Source of the DNA: Fontivita pretiosa
Lineage (GTDB): Bacteria; Planctomycetota; Phycisphaerae; Tepidisphaerales; Tepidisphaeraceae
Direction of reading: 5' to 3'
DNA: 64,000 nucleotides
Assembly: GCF_050410795.1 (NCBI RefSeq)
Contig: NZ_CP191258.1
Span: 310,001 to 374,000 of the forward strand
Below are positions 1-8,458 of this stretch, in pieces. The stretch's first letter is position 1, and each line of letters begins with the position of its first letter. A program made the position numbers and the translations under genes. The notes beneath the pieces are model-generated. The model saw only the letters and a list, made by a program, of their open reading frames with translations, was not told where the DNA came from and ran no database searches.

Positions 1-2
1 AG

Positions 3-170
3 GGTACGCAGCTCGAAGACGTCGCGCGTGCCGGTGGGGAACGCGCCTTCAGTGGCGTGGATCTCCTGCCCGTAAAGGTTGGTGACGATCCGCGCCGGAA
101 GATGGATCATCTGGTCGATGCGCCGCCACACGCCGCCGGGCGTGAGCACACGCGTGTCGCCCGTGACACA
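3..170 (-). other. N-terminal part of an intein (Hint splicing domain) inside nrdJ
   Basis: The 56 codons from Cys409 of the NrdJ frame to the window edge match the start of a self-splicing intein. There is a Cys1 nucleophile, then block A (VTGDTRVLTPGG), a short linker and a hydrophobic beta-rich stretch ending VFELRT. The flanking extein NASNP is the RNR active-site motif, so the residue after the intein should be the radical cysteine, which would also act as the Cys+1 splicing nucleophile. Block B, any homing endonuclease and the C-terminal HN-Cys junction are beyond the edge, so full length and activity cannot be judged. Confidence 0.88.
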
Positions 171-1394
171 GGGGTTGGAGGCGTTGATGCGTCCGGATTT
201 GGGACAGGTGTGCCACTGATTGATGGTGTCGTCGAACTGCACCCCCGGATCGGCGCAGCGCCACGCCGCGAACGCGATCTGCTCCCACAGATCACGCGCC
301 TTGAGGGTCTTGCAGATCTTGCCGTTGGTCCGCCAGGTCAAGTGCCAGTCGCCGTCCTCCTCGATGGCCTTGAAGAAGCGGTTGGGGATACGCACGGAGT
401 TGTTGGAGTTCTGCCCGCTGACGGTGTAGTACGCCTCGCCGTTGAAGTCGTAATCGAGCTTCAGCCCCAGCTTCCTGGCCAGTTCCTGCTGATCCTTCGG
501 GAGGTGTTTCAGCCCTTCGACCATGCAGGCGACCTTGAGTTCCTCCCGGACCTTCCAGTTGATGAACTGCTCGACGTCGGGGTGATCCAGATCCAGGCAG
601 ACCATCTTGGCCGCGCGGCGCGTGGTTCCGCCGGACTTGATGGCCCCAGCGGCGCGGTCGCCGATCTTCAGGAAGCTCATCAGCCCCGAGCTTCTGCCGC
701 CGCCGGAAAGCGGCTCGTTCTCTCCGCGCAGCCTGGAGAAGTTGGTCCCGGTTCCCGAGCCGTATTTGAACAGCCGGGCCTCGCGGATCCACAGATCCAT
801 GATCCCCCCGGGGTTCACCAGGTCGTCGTTGACGGACTGGATAAAACACGCGTGGGGCTGCGGGTGCGAGTAGGCGTCGCGGCTCTTGTGCAGCTCGCCG
901 GTCTTGGGATCGCAGTAAAAGTGCCCCTGCGCCGGACCGGTGATGCCGTACGCCCAGTGCAGACCCGTGTTGAACCACTGGGGCGAGTTTGGCGCGCACA
1001 TCTGGTGCAGCAGCATGTAGGCGATCTCGTCGTAGAATGCCTGCGCATCCTCGGCCGAATCGAAGTACCCGTGCTTCTCGCCCCACCATCGCCAGCACCC
1101 CGCCAGTCGGTGAATCACCTGCCGGGCGCTGCGTTCCGGCCCGGTGACGACGTTTCCCTGGGCGTCGCGGATGGGATTGCCTTGCGCGTCGGTCTGCGGC
1201 ACGCCGGCCTTGCGGAAATACTTGCTCACCATGATGTCGGTGGCGAGCTGACTCCATTGCCGGGGGATCTCCGCATCGTTCATCTCGAAGACGACCGAGC
1301 CGTCGGGATTGGTGATGCGGCTGGTGCGCTTCTCCCATTCGACGGTGCTGAAAACATCCTGCCCGGGCTTGGTGAATCGACGATTGATTTTCAT
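3..1394 (-). CDS. nrdJ: Adenosylcobalamin-dependent ribonucleoside-diphosphate reductase (class II), intein-containing, cut by window edge
   Basis: Makes deoxyribonucleotides from ribonucleotides using a coenzyme-B12 thiyl radical, without oxygen. The frame is open from ATG at 1394 to the left edge (464 codons). Class II landmarks include APNSPQWFNTGLHWAYG (about 120-137), PQPHACFIQS, KYGSGTGTNFS, and GQNSNNSVRIPN near 340. At residue 408 the extein reads INASNP and should go on as CSEY, the active-site Asn-x-Cys-x-Glu. Instead Cys409 (codon at 168-170) begins CVTGDTRVLTPGG, an intein N-terminal splicing block. The rest of the intein and enzyme lies outside the window. No clear Shine-Dalgarno sequence and no B12 riboswitch were recognised in the short upstream region. 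Confidence 0.93.
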   Translation of the reverse strand, partial: MKINRRFTKPGQDVFSTVEWEKRTSRITNPDGSVVFEMNDAEIPRQWSQLATDIMVSKYFRKAGVPQTDAQGNPIRDAQGNVVTGPERSARQVIHRLAGCWRWWGEKHGYFDSAEDAQAFYDEIAYMLLHQMCAPNSPQWFNTGLHWAYGITGPAQGHFYCDPKTGELHKSRDAYSHPQPHACFIQSVNDDLVNPGGIMDLWIREARLFKYGSGTGTNFSRLRGENEPLSGGGRSSGLMSFLKIGDRAAGAIKSGGTTRRAAKMVCLDLDHPDVEQFINWKVREELKVACMVEGLKHLPKDQQELARKLGLKLDYDFNGEAYYTVSGQNSNNSVRIPNRFFKAIEEDGDWHLTWRTNGKICKTLKARDLWEQIAFAAWRCADPGVQFDDTINQWHTCPKSGRINASNPCVTGDTRVLTPGGVWRRIDQMIHLPARIVTNLYGQEIHATEGAFPTGTRDVFELRT

Positions 1395-1521
1395 GGGCGT
1401 ACCACTTCGTGATTTCGCTTGTCGGTTACGGGTTACTGCTCTGTGATCGCTCGCTGGTTCACTCGGTCATTGCGCATCTTCCCATCCCCATTTCTCCCCA
1501 TCCTCCTACCTGCTGTTTCCG

Positions 1522-2049
1522 TCATGGCGCCGCACGCGTGGATGGCGCAGCGACCTGGCCGGGCCGTCCGGGGCGGATCGTGCCGCGGCGGATGACGTTG
1601 GTCGTATTGCTTTCCAGGTAAATGCCGTACGTGTGGTCCGCCGGCAGCGGCCCCAGCTTCATCGTCGCGCCACCGACGCGGATGCCGGTTCGGGCATCCA
1701 CCGCCACCAGCGTTCGAGCCGGAACCGGCATGCGAAGCAGGTCCTGATTGCCGGTCAGGTCCGCCACACGCACAATCGCCGCCGACTCCACCAGGTAGAC
1801 CAGCGGCGCTGGCGCGCCCTGCACGACCGGCAGGACCGGCGTGGGCGGCACCGCGATCGGCTGCTCTACCCAGGTCTGTTCGGGTCTGGGGACGGCGACT
1901 TGAGTCGCTGGCGGAGGAAGCGCCCGGGCCGCTCGCTTGCCGCCGCGGGCACAGCCGCCCGGCATCATCGCCCCCAGGGCAATCGACCCGGCAGCCAGGC
2001 AGCTCAGCCACCTGCGCCGAAGCACCTGACTTGGGCCAAACGATTGCAT
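1522..2049 (-). CDS. Predicted lipoprotein, unknown function (paralogue of the next gene)
   Basis: A 175-residue protein with a basic N-terminus (LRRRW), a hydrophobic segment and a lipobox-like PGGC with Cys33, so it is probably an envelope lipoprotein. A proline-rich linker follows. The globular part has VRVADLTG...VDARTGIRVGG and ends in LPADHTYGIYLE. The gene immediately upstream encodes the same pattern (IVDITTSE... IEPEHRYAIYF), which points to an old tandem duplication. ATG at 2049 is preferred over the TTG two codons upstream because GGAGG lies just ahead of it. No catalytic motif or known family was recognised. Confidence 0.7.
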   Translation of the reverse strand: MQSFGPSQVLRRRWLSCLAAGSIALGAMMPGGCARGGKRAARALPPPATQVAVPRPEQTWVEQPIAVPPTPVLPVVQGAPAPLVYLVESAAIVRVADLTGNQDLLRMPVPARTLVAVDARTGIRVGGATMKLGPLPADHTYGIYLESNTTNVIRRGTIRPGRPGQVAAPSTRAAP

Positions 2050-2099
2050 CGACAACCTCCCTGGAACCCCGCCGGCGACCGCTGCCGCCTCAGGCGCTT

Positions 2100-2576
2100 C
2101 TATCTTCCGGCCGGCCGGGTCGCGGGCGACAGCGCCGCCCCCCCTCGCCCCGGCGGCATTTCCGACGCTTTCAGCGGCGAAAAATAGATCGCATATCGAT
2201 GCTCCGGCTCGATCGGCGTCAGCAGCACGATCCGATCCTGCGGCGAAGCCGAAGGGCTGACCACGATCGCCCGATCCACCGGATCAATCGTCAGAAGCCC
2301 CCGGGCGCTGATCGGGTCGGTGATCGTGGCCGTATGTTTCAGCTCACTGGTGGTGATGTCCACGATGGTCACGATCCCGGGCTGTGCCATGACGAACGAC
2401 AGCGGCAGCGTTCCGATGGCCACAAGCTGCGCCCCCGCCGGCGCCAGATCCGCCCCCTGCGCCGAACGGGTCTTGCTGGCCGCGTCCTGCTGCGCGCAGC
2501 CGCCAGTCAGCAGCATGACATCTATGGCGATTATTGTAACGCCCAAAATGAAACACCTGACCACGGCACGTTTCAT
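2100..2576 (-). CDS. Predicted lipoprotein, unknown function (paralogue of the preceding entry)
   Basis: A 158-residue product: MKRAVVRC, a long hydrophobic helix, then LTGGC with Cys27 as lipidation site. The mature part includes PGIVTIVDITTSEL, a TIDPVDRAIVVSP strand and EPEHRYAIYFSP, matching the neighbouring lipoprotein in order and spacing. ATG at 2576 is chosen because GGGAG lies upstream and the signal peptide begins there. A longer version would add a basic, Arg-rich lead that breaks the signal. It sits between dcd and its paralogue, all on one strand, and may be co-transcribed. Function unknown. Confidence 0.7.
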   Translation of the reverse strand: MKRAVVRCFILGVTIIAIDVMLLTGGCAQQDAASKTRSAQGADLAPAGAQLVAIGTLPLSFVMAQPGIVTIVDITTSELKHTATITDPISARGLLTIDPVDRAIVVSPSASPQDRIVLLTPIEPEHRYAIYFSPLKASEMPPGRGGAALSPATRPAGR

Positions 2577-2651
2577 GGCTGAGCACTCCCGATCGCGATC
2601 GCGTCTGCCTGCGGCCTTGCCGCGAGGCATCGCGATGCGACCCGCGATGCC

Positions 2652-3212
2652 TCAATCGACCCTCGGCAACGTCAATCCCGTCTGGTTCTGGTATTTGCCG
2701 TTTTTGTCGGCGTAGCTGACGGCGCAGACCCGCTCGCCCTTGAGGAAGATGAGCTGGGCAATGCCCTCGTTGGCGTAGATGCGTGCGGGCAGCGGCGTGG
2801 TGTTGCTGATCTCCAGGGTAATCTTGCCCCGCCATTCCGGTTCGATCGGGGTGACGTTGACGATGATCCCGCAACGCGCATAGGTGCTCTTGCCCACGCA
2901 GATCGCCAGGTAGCCGCGCGGCATGCTGACCGTCTCGACCGTCTCGCACAGCGCGAAGCTGTTGGGCGGGATCAGGACATGATCTTCGCCGGTCTGCTCG
3001 CAGTCGATCGTCACGAACGAGCGTTCGCTAAATCGCTTGGGATCGACGATCTGGCTGTTGACGTTGGTGAAGATCTTGAACACCGACCCGACGCGCAGGT
3101 CATAGCCGTAGCTGGACAGCCCGTAGCTGATCCGCCCCGGCCGTTTGAGGTTTTCCTCGAACGGCTCGATGCCGATCAGTTCGCGGATTTGCGTATCGCA
3201 CAGAATCCCCAT
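2652..3212 (-). CDS. dcd: dCTP deaminase
   Basis: Deaminates dCTP to dUTP, feeding dTTP synthesis. The 186 residues match the family length. Motifs in order: SYGYDLRVG (34-42), the core GKSTYAR with Ser109 and Arg113 in the positions of E. coli Ser111 and Arg115, and KITLEISN with Glu134 in the place of catalytic Glu138, followed by NEGIAQL. ATG at 3212 gives the normal MGILCD-type start. An in-frame extension upstream has no family similarity. Whether it is monofunctional or a dCTP deaminase-dUTPase cannot be told by eye. Confidence 0.93.
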   Translation of the reverse strand: MGILCDTQIRELIGIEPFEENLKRPGRISYGLSSYGYDLRVGSVFKIFTNVNSQIVDPKRFSERSFVTIDCEQTGEDHVLIPPNSFALCETVETVSMPRGYLAICVGKSTYARCGIIVNVTPIEPEWRGKITLEISNTTPLPARIYANEGIAQLIFLKGERVCAVSYADKNGKYQNQTGLTLPRVD

Positions 3213-3802
3213 GGCGCGTGTTTCCGACCGTGTCGGTTGAATTGCAAAGGACAACGAACCTGCCACGGGATCGCGGTTCGACCCAGCCGCTTTCCCGGCA
3301 GCCTGTCACGTGCAAACGTGATGCCGACTTGACCTACCGGACACCGAACAAGGCCATCCCTGTCCAATACCTGCGTCAACCGTGACAGATCGCATGATAC
3401 ACTACATCTGGTATCCGTCAACCTGGACTTTACTAAATGTTGGATAACCCAAGGCTCACGAAATCCTAACGCTTCGGCAGTGCCGGGCTTAGGGTAGCCA
3501 GATTTTTCTTCCGCTGGCAGTTGGAGCACCGTGCGGCCCAAGTTATCCACCGGCTGGCAACACTTGGGGCGGTGGATAAGGCAAGCTGGCCGGGTTGCGG
3601 GAGGCGATCGTCTGAGCGGCCGGGCGGTCCATGATCCGATCGAATCAGGCGATTGGCACGCTTTTCGCCAGCAAAATTCTGTCGTCGGATCGGACACAAG
3701 CCAGTATCATGCTGGGGCCAACCCCGGCCCGTCCGCGATTGTGGCGGCCGGCTTGCGTCGCCGAATCCATTCAACCTTGTGCTTCACACCAGGGAGGCTG
3801 TG
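3213..3802. other. Intergenic region with DnaA-box-like inverted repeat
   Basis: About 590 bp between the divergent genes dcd and the sugar dehydrogenase, with no convincing gene. It holds three copies of the 7-mer TTATCCA: on the minus strand at 3442-3448, on the plus strand at 3543-3549 and on the minus strand at 3573-3579. The last two form a perfect 10-bp inverted repeat, TTATCCACCG (3543-3552) and CGGTGGATAA (3570-3579), with a 17-nt spacer. The cores resemble DnaA boxes (TTATCCACA). The repeat could equally be an operator for a dimeric regulator. Confidence 0.4.
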
Positions 3803-5347
3803 ATGATCCCCGCCCGTCGCGCCCTCGCCGTGGCCACAGTGATCGGAGCTTCGACAATCTGGATCACTCCGGCGGACACATTGGCGGATGTGCCGCTGCG
3901 GGCCACGCGCATTGTGGCCGGGTTGTCCGATCCCATCTACGTCGCCCAGGCCCCGGGCGATAATGACCGACTCTTCATCGTCCAACAGGGCTTCAACGGC
4001 TCGGCCAGCATCTACATCTACCGCTACAGCACCGGAACGCTCAATGCGACGTCGTTCCTGACCGTCTCCGGCCTGGCCACCGGTGGCGAACAGGGACTTC
4101 TGGGGCTGGCGTTTCATCCGAACTACGCCTCAAACGGGCAGTTCTACCTGAATTACACGGCGGTGGGTGGCCAGTGGGGCGCGGGCGTGACGCGAATCGT
4201 CCGCTACACGCGCAGCTCCGCCGATATGGCTGATCCGGCCTCGGCGCAGCCCGTATTGAGCTTCGATCAGCCGCAAGCCAACCACAACGGCGGATGGATG
4301 GGTTTCGGGCCGAATGATGGATACCTGTACATCAATACCGGCGACGGTGGCGGCGGCAATGACGACGACATCGGGCACACCCCGGGCATCGGCAACGCAC
4401 AGGACACCTCCAACCTGCTTGGCAAGGTGCTTCGCGTGGACGTCAACGCCGACGACTTCCCCACCGACCCGCAACGCAACTACCGTATCCCCCCCACCAA
4501 TCCGTTCGTCAACCAGCCCGGCGCCGACGAGATCTGGTCTTACGGGCTGCGTAACCCCTGGCGAGCGAGTTTCGACCGCGGCACCGGCGATTTCTACATC
4601 GGCGATGTCGGACAAGGTGCGCGCGAGGAGATCAACTTTCAGCCGGCCACTTCCAGCGGCGGTGAAAACTACGGCTGGCGCGCCATGGAAGGCGAGCTGG
4701 TCACTGGCCTGACGCCCGTGCCCCCTTCCCCGCCACGGGTCGATCCCATCCACACCTACGTCAATCCCAATGAAGGGCGCGCGGTGACTGGCGGATACGT
4801 CTACCGGGGAAGCGAGAATGACGCCCTGGCCGGCACCTACTTCTTTGCCGACTATGCCTACGGGCGCATCTGGTCCTTTCGATACGATCCACAGACTGGC
4901 CAAAAGCTCAACTTCCGCCACCTCACCGGCACGATCCCGACCGACGCCGGTTCGATCGGGCTGATCTCCAGCTTCGGCGAAGACAACCTCGGGCGGCTGT
5001 ACATCGTGGATTTGGGCGGGGAAATCTTCCGGCTGATTCCCGCAATGCCCGGCGACGCCAATCTCGACGATGTGGTGAACATCCGCGATCTGTACCTGCT
5101 GGCCAGCAACTGGCAGACATCCAGCGCCGCGACATGGCGCATGGGCGATTTCACCGATGATGGCAGGATCGACATGCTGGACCTGAACGTGCTGGCCTCG
5201 CGATGGCAGGACATTCCCGGAAGTTCGAGCCTCTCGGAGGCACTGGCCCAGCTCGGTTTGCCGCAGGTGACGGTGCCGGAGCCTGCCGCCCTTTCCGCCG
5301 TGCTGCTGATTCTTCTTCCGTCGATGCGATCGCGGCGGCGACGCTGA
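3803..5347 (+). CDS. Secreted PQQ-dependent sugar dehydrogenase-like protein with dockerin-like domain and PEP-CTERM tail
   Basis: A 514-residue extracytoplasmic protein. After a signal peptide (about 1-28) comes a soluble glucose/sorbosone dehydrogenase six-bladed propeller. It shows GGEQGLLGLAFHPNY, the QANHNGGWMGFGPNDG segment with the likely catalytic His, INTGDGGGGND, GLRNPWRASFD and GENYGWR. Then follows a dockerin-like double EF-hand (GDANLDDVV...LLASNWQ, GDFTDDGRID...VLASRWQ). It ends in VPEPAAL, a hydrophobic helix and an Arg-rich tail, the PEP-CTERM sorting signal. ATG at 3803 has GGGAGG upstream. PQQ use is inferred from the family. A paralogue without the two C-terminal modules lies at about 22-23 kb. 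Confidence 0.88.
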   Translation: MIPARRALAVATVIGASTIWITPADTLADVPLRATRIVAGLSDPIYVAQAPGDNDRLFIVQQGFNGSASIYIYRYSTGTLNATSFLTVSGLATGGEQGLLGLAFHPNYASNGQFYLNYTAVGGQWGAGVTRIVRYTRSSADMADPASAQPVLSFDQPQANHNGGWMGFGPNDGYLYINTGDGGGGNDDDIGHTPGIGNAQDTSNLLGKVLRVDVNADDFPTDPQRNYRIPPTNPFVNQPGADEIWSYGLRNPWRASFDRGTGDFYIGDVGQGAREEINFQPATSSGGENYGWRAMEGELVTGLTPVPPSPPRVDPIHTYVNPNEGRAVTGGYVYRGSENDALAGTYFFADYAYGRIWSFRYDPQTGQKLNFRHLTGTIPTDAGSIGLISSFGEDNLGRLYIVDLGGEIFRLIPAMPGDANLDDVVNIRDLYLLASNWQTSSAATWRMGDFTDDGRIDMLDLNVLASRWQDIPGSSSLSEALAQLGLPQVTVPEPAALSAVLLILLPSMRSRRRR

Positions 5348-5408
5348 GCCGCTGCGTTGCCTACGCCTATTTTTGCCGGCCGGCAGGCGGTATAACACCC
5401 GGCCGGCC

Positions 5409-5666
5409 ATGAATCGACGAGCGCTGTATCAGTGGGTGGCGCAGCAGTTGGGCGACCGTCGGCAATCCCCCGAATCGCTGCTGCAAGATTGCATCCAGGC
5501 CATGCGGATGCTCCGCGATCTGCCCGCGGACAACCGCCGCGGCCACAGGGAGCTGCTCGGCGATCCGCAGATCCGGCAGTTGCTCCAGCAGGATGATGCA
5601 CTGGGACAGATCTACCAGGCGATCAACGCGCCTGCGCTGGAACAGGCCTACCGCGGCGCGGCAGCG
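5409..5666 (+). pseudogene. N-terminal fragment of the following DNA methyltransferase, separated by a +1 frameshift
   Basis: From ATG at 5409 this frame encodes MNRRALYQWVAQQLG and then DDALGQIYQAINAPALEQAY, the region normally found just before the RRKFTPREIPAVTQLFTP segment of PglX-like methyltransferases. That segment is in the next frame, joining within about 5652-5672. Skipping one base in this GC-rich stretch would restore a single protein from 5409 to 8061. A TATAAC box sits 12 nt before the ATG. The break may be an assembly error, a real mutation or a recoding site; the sequence alone does not decide. Confidence 0.6.
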
Positions 5667-8061
5667 ACGAAAGTTCACGCCGCGGGAGATTCCGGCGGTG
5701 ACGCAACTGTTCACGCCGCGATGGGTCGTCCAGTGGCTCTTGCACAACACGCTGGGACGAATCTGGACGGAGATGCATCCCGACACCTCGCTGCGTTTCG
5801 AGCATCTGATTCCCGTCACCACGCAGCCGCTGCCTTCTCCGCCTCGGCAGGCGCGAGACCTGCGCATCCTCGATCCGGCCTGCGGGACGATGAACTTCGG
5901 CGTTGTCGCCATCGAGATGCTTCGGGCGATGTATCGGGAGGAGATGGACCGGGCCGGGCGACCGGGCTGGGAGGCTGAACCGTCGGCGCGCGATCCCCAC
6001 CAGATCGCGCCATCGATCATCGCCAACAACCTCGTCGGAATCGATATCGATCCGACGGCTGTTCAACTGGCGGCACAGACGATCCGGATGAAGCTGCGGG
6101 TGCCGCAGGAGCAGGGTCGAGTGCAATTGTTCTGTGGCGACTCGCTGCTGGATCCGACCATCACGGCCAACTGTCAGGGCGTCTTCGATGTGGTCGTGAC
6201 CAATCCGCCCTATCTGAGCGCGCGGAACCTGCCGGCGGAACTTGTGCAGCCGTTGAAGAAGCGGTTTGCCGGTGCCTGGCGCGACGCGTATGCCTGCTTC
6301 ATCGTGCAGAGCCTGCGCTTTGCGAGGCCTGGCGGGCGGGTGGGACTGCTCACGATGCAGTCGTTCATGTTCACCGCCGCGTTCGAGACGATGCGCCGTC
6401 AGATCCTCCAGACCGCATCGATCGATGCGATCGCGCACTTCGGGCCGGGGCTGTTCGATGTCGGCAATCCGGGGACGCTCCAGACCGTTGCGACGGTGAT
6501 GCGCAACGTGCCGCCGCCGCCGAACCACTCGCTGACGGCCATCCGACTGGTGGAGGCGCCGGACAAGCGGCAGGCATTGCCGACGGCGCCGCGACTTGCG
6601 GTTGAACAGAGGGAGTTGGGGGACTGGCCGCGCGCGGCGTGGGTGTACTGGGGCAGCCCGCCGCTGCGCCGCGCGTTTGGGCGCTTCGCGAAGCTGGCGA
6701 CGATCGCTCCGCCGCGGCAGGGTCTGGCCACCACCGACAACGCCCGCTTCGTTCGATATTGGTGGGAGGTCGAGCCCAGCGCGTCCGATGTGCCCTGCCG
6801 CGCCACGCCGGGCAAGTGGCATCCATACGCCAAGGGCGGACGCTTTCGCCGCTGGTACGAATCGCCACGACATCGCGTCGATTGGCTCGACGACGGCGCC
6901 GCGATCAAACGGGCCATCGTGCAGCGGTATCCCTATCTCAATGGGCAGTGGCAATGGGTCGCGAAAAATACCGGCTTCTACGGGCGGCGGGGTGTGACCT
7001 ACTCGTATCTGACCAGCGGCCGATTCAGTGCCCGCCTGCTGGAGCCAGGCGCGATCTTCGACGTTGCCGGCTCGTCGCTGTTCCCTGATGAGCCGCTGAC
7101 GATTCTGGGGATACTCAACTCGACAGTCGCGGGCGAATTGCTGGCGGCGATCAACCCGACGATCAACTTTCAGGTGGGAGATCTGGCTCAGCTTCCGGTG
7201 CCGGCCGCGCGCTGCCCGGAGCTGGAGGCGCAGGTGGCGCGCGCCATCGAGATTCAACGCAGTCTGGACCGTCACGACCCAACCTCGCCCGATTTCATCA
7301 CGCCCCTGCCATGGAACAACGCCGGGCAGATCGTCGCCAGCGCCCAAACGCGGCTCTGGGAGATCGAACGTCGCATCGATCAGTTGGTCGCCGAGCTCTA
7401 TGGGATCGACTCGGCGCATCATGTATCGCCGGCCTTCATCGAGCTGGATCCTGTGGAGCTGGCGCGGCAGTGGATCGAGCAGGCGCTACGACGCGTGTGC
7501 GCCAGGCGGCAGGTCGTGCGCATCAGACCCGTCGATGATGATGCGATTCAAGAGCTGCGCGACGAATTGATCAGGCTGACCAGCGTGTCAGAGGCGCGAC
7601 AGATCGAGCAGGCCGTCGGCGGGATCGGACGCTACCTGGCCCGCGGGTTCTTCAAACATCACGTTGAGAGCTATCGCCAGCGGCCACCGCTGTGGGTAAT
7701 TGGCAGCGACGAGCAGGCAGTCGTGGTCCCCCACGACCGCGCAACGGGACAGGTCCTGGAGCCGATTCTGGCGGCGGCGGACGCGTCACTGGTCCGCGGC
7801 TGGCGGCGGCATGTCGATGACGGGGTGCTGGTGAATCTGGCCCCGCTATGGCGATGGGTTCCCAATCACGGCTTTCAGCGAAGGCTCAGGGTGATAGACC
7901 AGGAACTGCGCGCCGGTGGCCTCGAGTGGAGCCAGACCTTTCAGGATGTGTACCACGCTGCGGGCTTCACTCCAGCATCGATTCGCGGATTCGCTTCATC
8001 TGCCGGGCATTCTCAAGCGGATCCGCCTGGGACAACTGTCCGGTCGGCAGCACGCAGGTGA
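5593..8061 (+). CDS. PglX/type IIG-like DNA adenine-N6 methyltransferase (N-terminus frameshifted)
   Basis: Transfers methyl from S-adenosylmethionine to adenine in DNA. Family landmarks are PAVTQLFTPRWVVQWLLHNTLGRIW, motif I ILDPACGTMNFG (SAM binding), motif IV VVTNPPY (catalytic NPPY), a region near LVGIDIDPTA, and the recognition-domain signature INPTINFQVGDLAQLPVP. The first 20 or so residues of this reading frame are out-of-frame translation; real coding starts near 5659 and its true N-terminus is in the preceding fragment. No restriction nuclease or other BREX gene lies nearby, so it may be solitary or a type IIG remnant. The last 95 nt overlap the convergent PilZ gene. Confidence 0.82.
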   Translation: MMHWDRSTRRSTRLRWNRPTAARQRRKFTPREIPAVTQLFTPRWVVQWLLHNTLGRIWTEMHPDTSLRFEHLIPVTTQPLPSPPRQARDLRILDPACGTMNFGVVAIEMLRAMYREEMDRAGRPGWEAEPSARDPHQIAPSIIANNLVGIDIDPTAVQLAAQTIRMKLRVPQEQGRVQLFCGDSLLDPTITANCQGVFDVVVTNPPYLSARNLPAELVQPLKKRFAGAWRDAYACFIVQSLRFARPGGRVGLLTMQSFMFTAAFETMRRQILQTASIDAIAHFGPGLFDVGNPGTLQTVATVMRNVPPPPNHSLTAIRLVEAPDKRQALPTAPRLAVEQRELGDWPRAAWVYWGSPPLRRAFGRFAKLATIAPPRQGLATTDNARFVRYWWEVEPSASDVPCRATPGKWHPYAKGGRFRRWYESPRHRVDWLDDGAAIKRAIVQRYPYLNGQWQWVAKNTGFYGRRGVTYSYLTSGRFSARLLEPGAIFDVAGSSLFPDEPLTILGILNSTVAGELLAAINPTINFQVGDLAQLPVPAARCPELEAQVARAIEIQRSLDRHDPTSPDFITPLPWNNAGQIVASAQTRLWEIERRIDQLVAELYGIDSAHHVSPAFIELDPVELARQWIEQALRRVCARRQVVRIRPVDDDAIQELRDELIRLTSVSEARQIEQAVGGIGRYLARGFFKHHVESYRQRPPLWVIGSDEQAVVVPHDRATGQVLEPILAAADASLVRGWRRHVDDGVLVNLAPLWRWVPNHGFQRRLRVIDQELRAGGLEWSQTFQDVYHAAGFTPASIRGFASSAGHSQADPPGTTVRSAARR

Positions 8062-8401
8062 ATTCGGCGCCGATGCGATAGTAATCCGGGCCGGAACTGT
8101 GACAGTGCTTGACCGTGCACAGCAGCGAAACCAGCCCCACCCCGTCTTTTCGCGGCATCTGCGTGATGAACTGTTGTCCCGGGACCATCTGGGCGTGGTA
8201 AAGAATCGCGATGCCGCGCGCGGAAAAGTCGCAGGCCGTCACCTTCACAGGATCCTGAAGCCGATCGTCGGCGATCGGCACGATCGTCAGCCGCGCCTGT
8301 AGCTCCAGCCGCGCAGCCCGACGACGCTCGTGAGTGCGTGCGGGCTGGCGGGCGTCGAACGAGGCGGCCAGTTCTGCAAACTGCTCGGCGGACAGTCTCA
8401 T
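7967..8401 (-). CDS. PilZ domain protein (putative c-di-GMP effector)
   Basis: A 144-residue soluble protein with both halves of the PilZ c-di-GMP site: an Arg-rich RRRAAR stretch at 26-31 and DFSARG at 58-63 (the D/NxSxxG motif). The remainder suits a small beta-barrel (YYRIGAEFTCVL) with a C-terminal helix. The family senses cyclic di-GMP to control motility, adhesion or secretion; the target here is unknown. It is convergent with the methyltransferase and overlaps its end. A short N-terminal helix precedes the barrel. Confidence 0.82.
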   Translation of the reverse strand: MRLSAEQFAELAASFDARQPARTHERRRAARLELQARLTIVPIADDRLQDPVKVTACDFSARGIAILYHAQMVPGQQFITQMPRKDGVGLVSLLCTVKHCHSSGPDYYRIGAEFTCVLPTGQLSQADPLENARQMKRIRESMLE

Positions 8402-8458
8402 CGCCAGCTACTCCCAATCCAGAACATCGGACCCAGAGCCTTTGAACTTGATCAGTTG

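Noticed and set aside
57..1412. 451-codon plus-strand open frame antisense to nrdJ
   Set aside because: No protein-family features; the minus strand gives a clear class II RNR. High-GC third positions commonly leave such shadows open.
1395..1521. Cobalamin riboswitch before nrdJ
   Set aside because: No B12-box or related conserved segments were found in the 127-bp upstream gap.
5409..8061. Complete BREX or restriction-modification locus around the methyltransferase
   Set aside because: Neighbours are a sugar dehydrogenase and a PilZ protein; no PglZ, BrxC, restriction nuclease or specificity gene is present.
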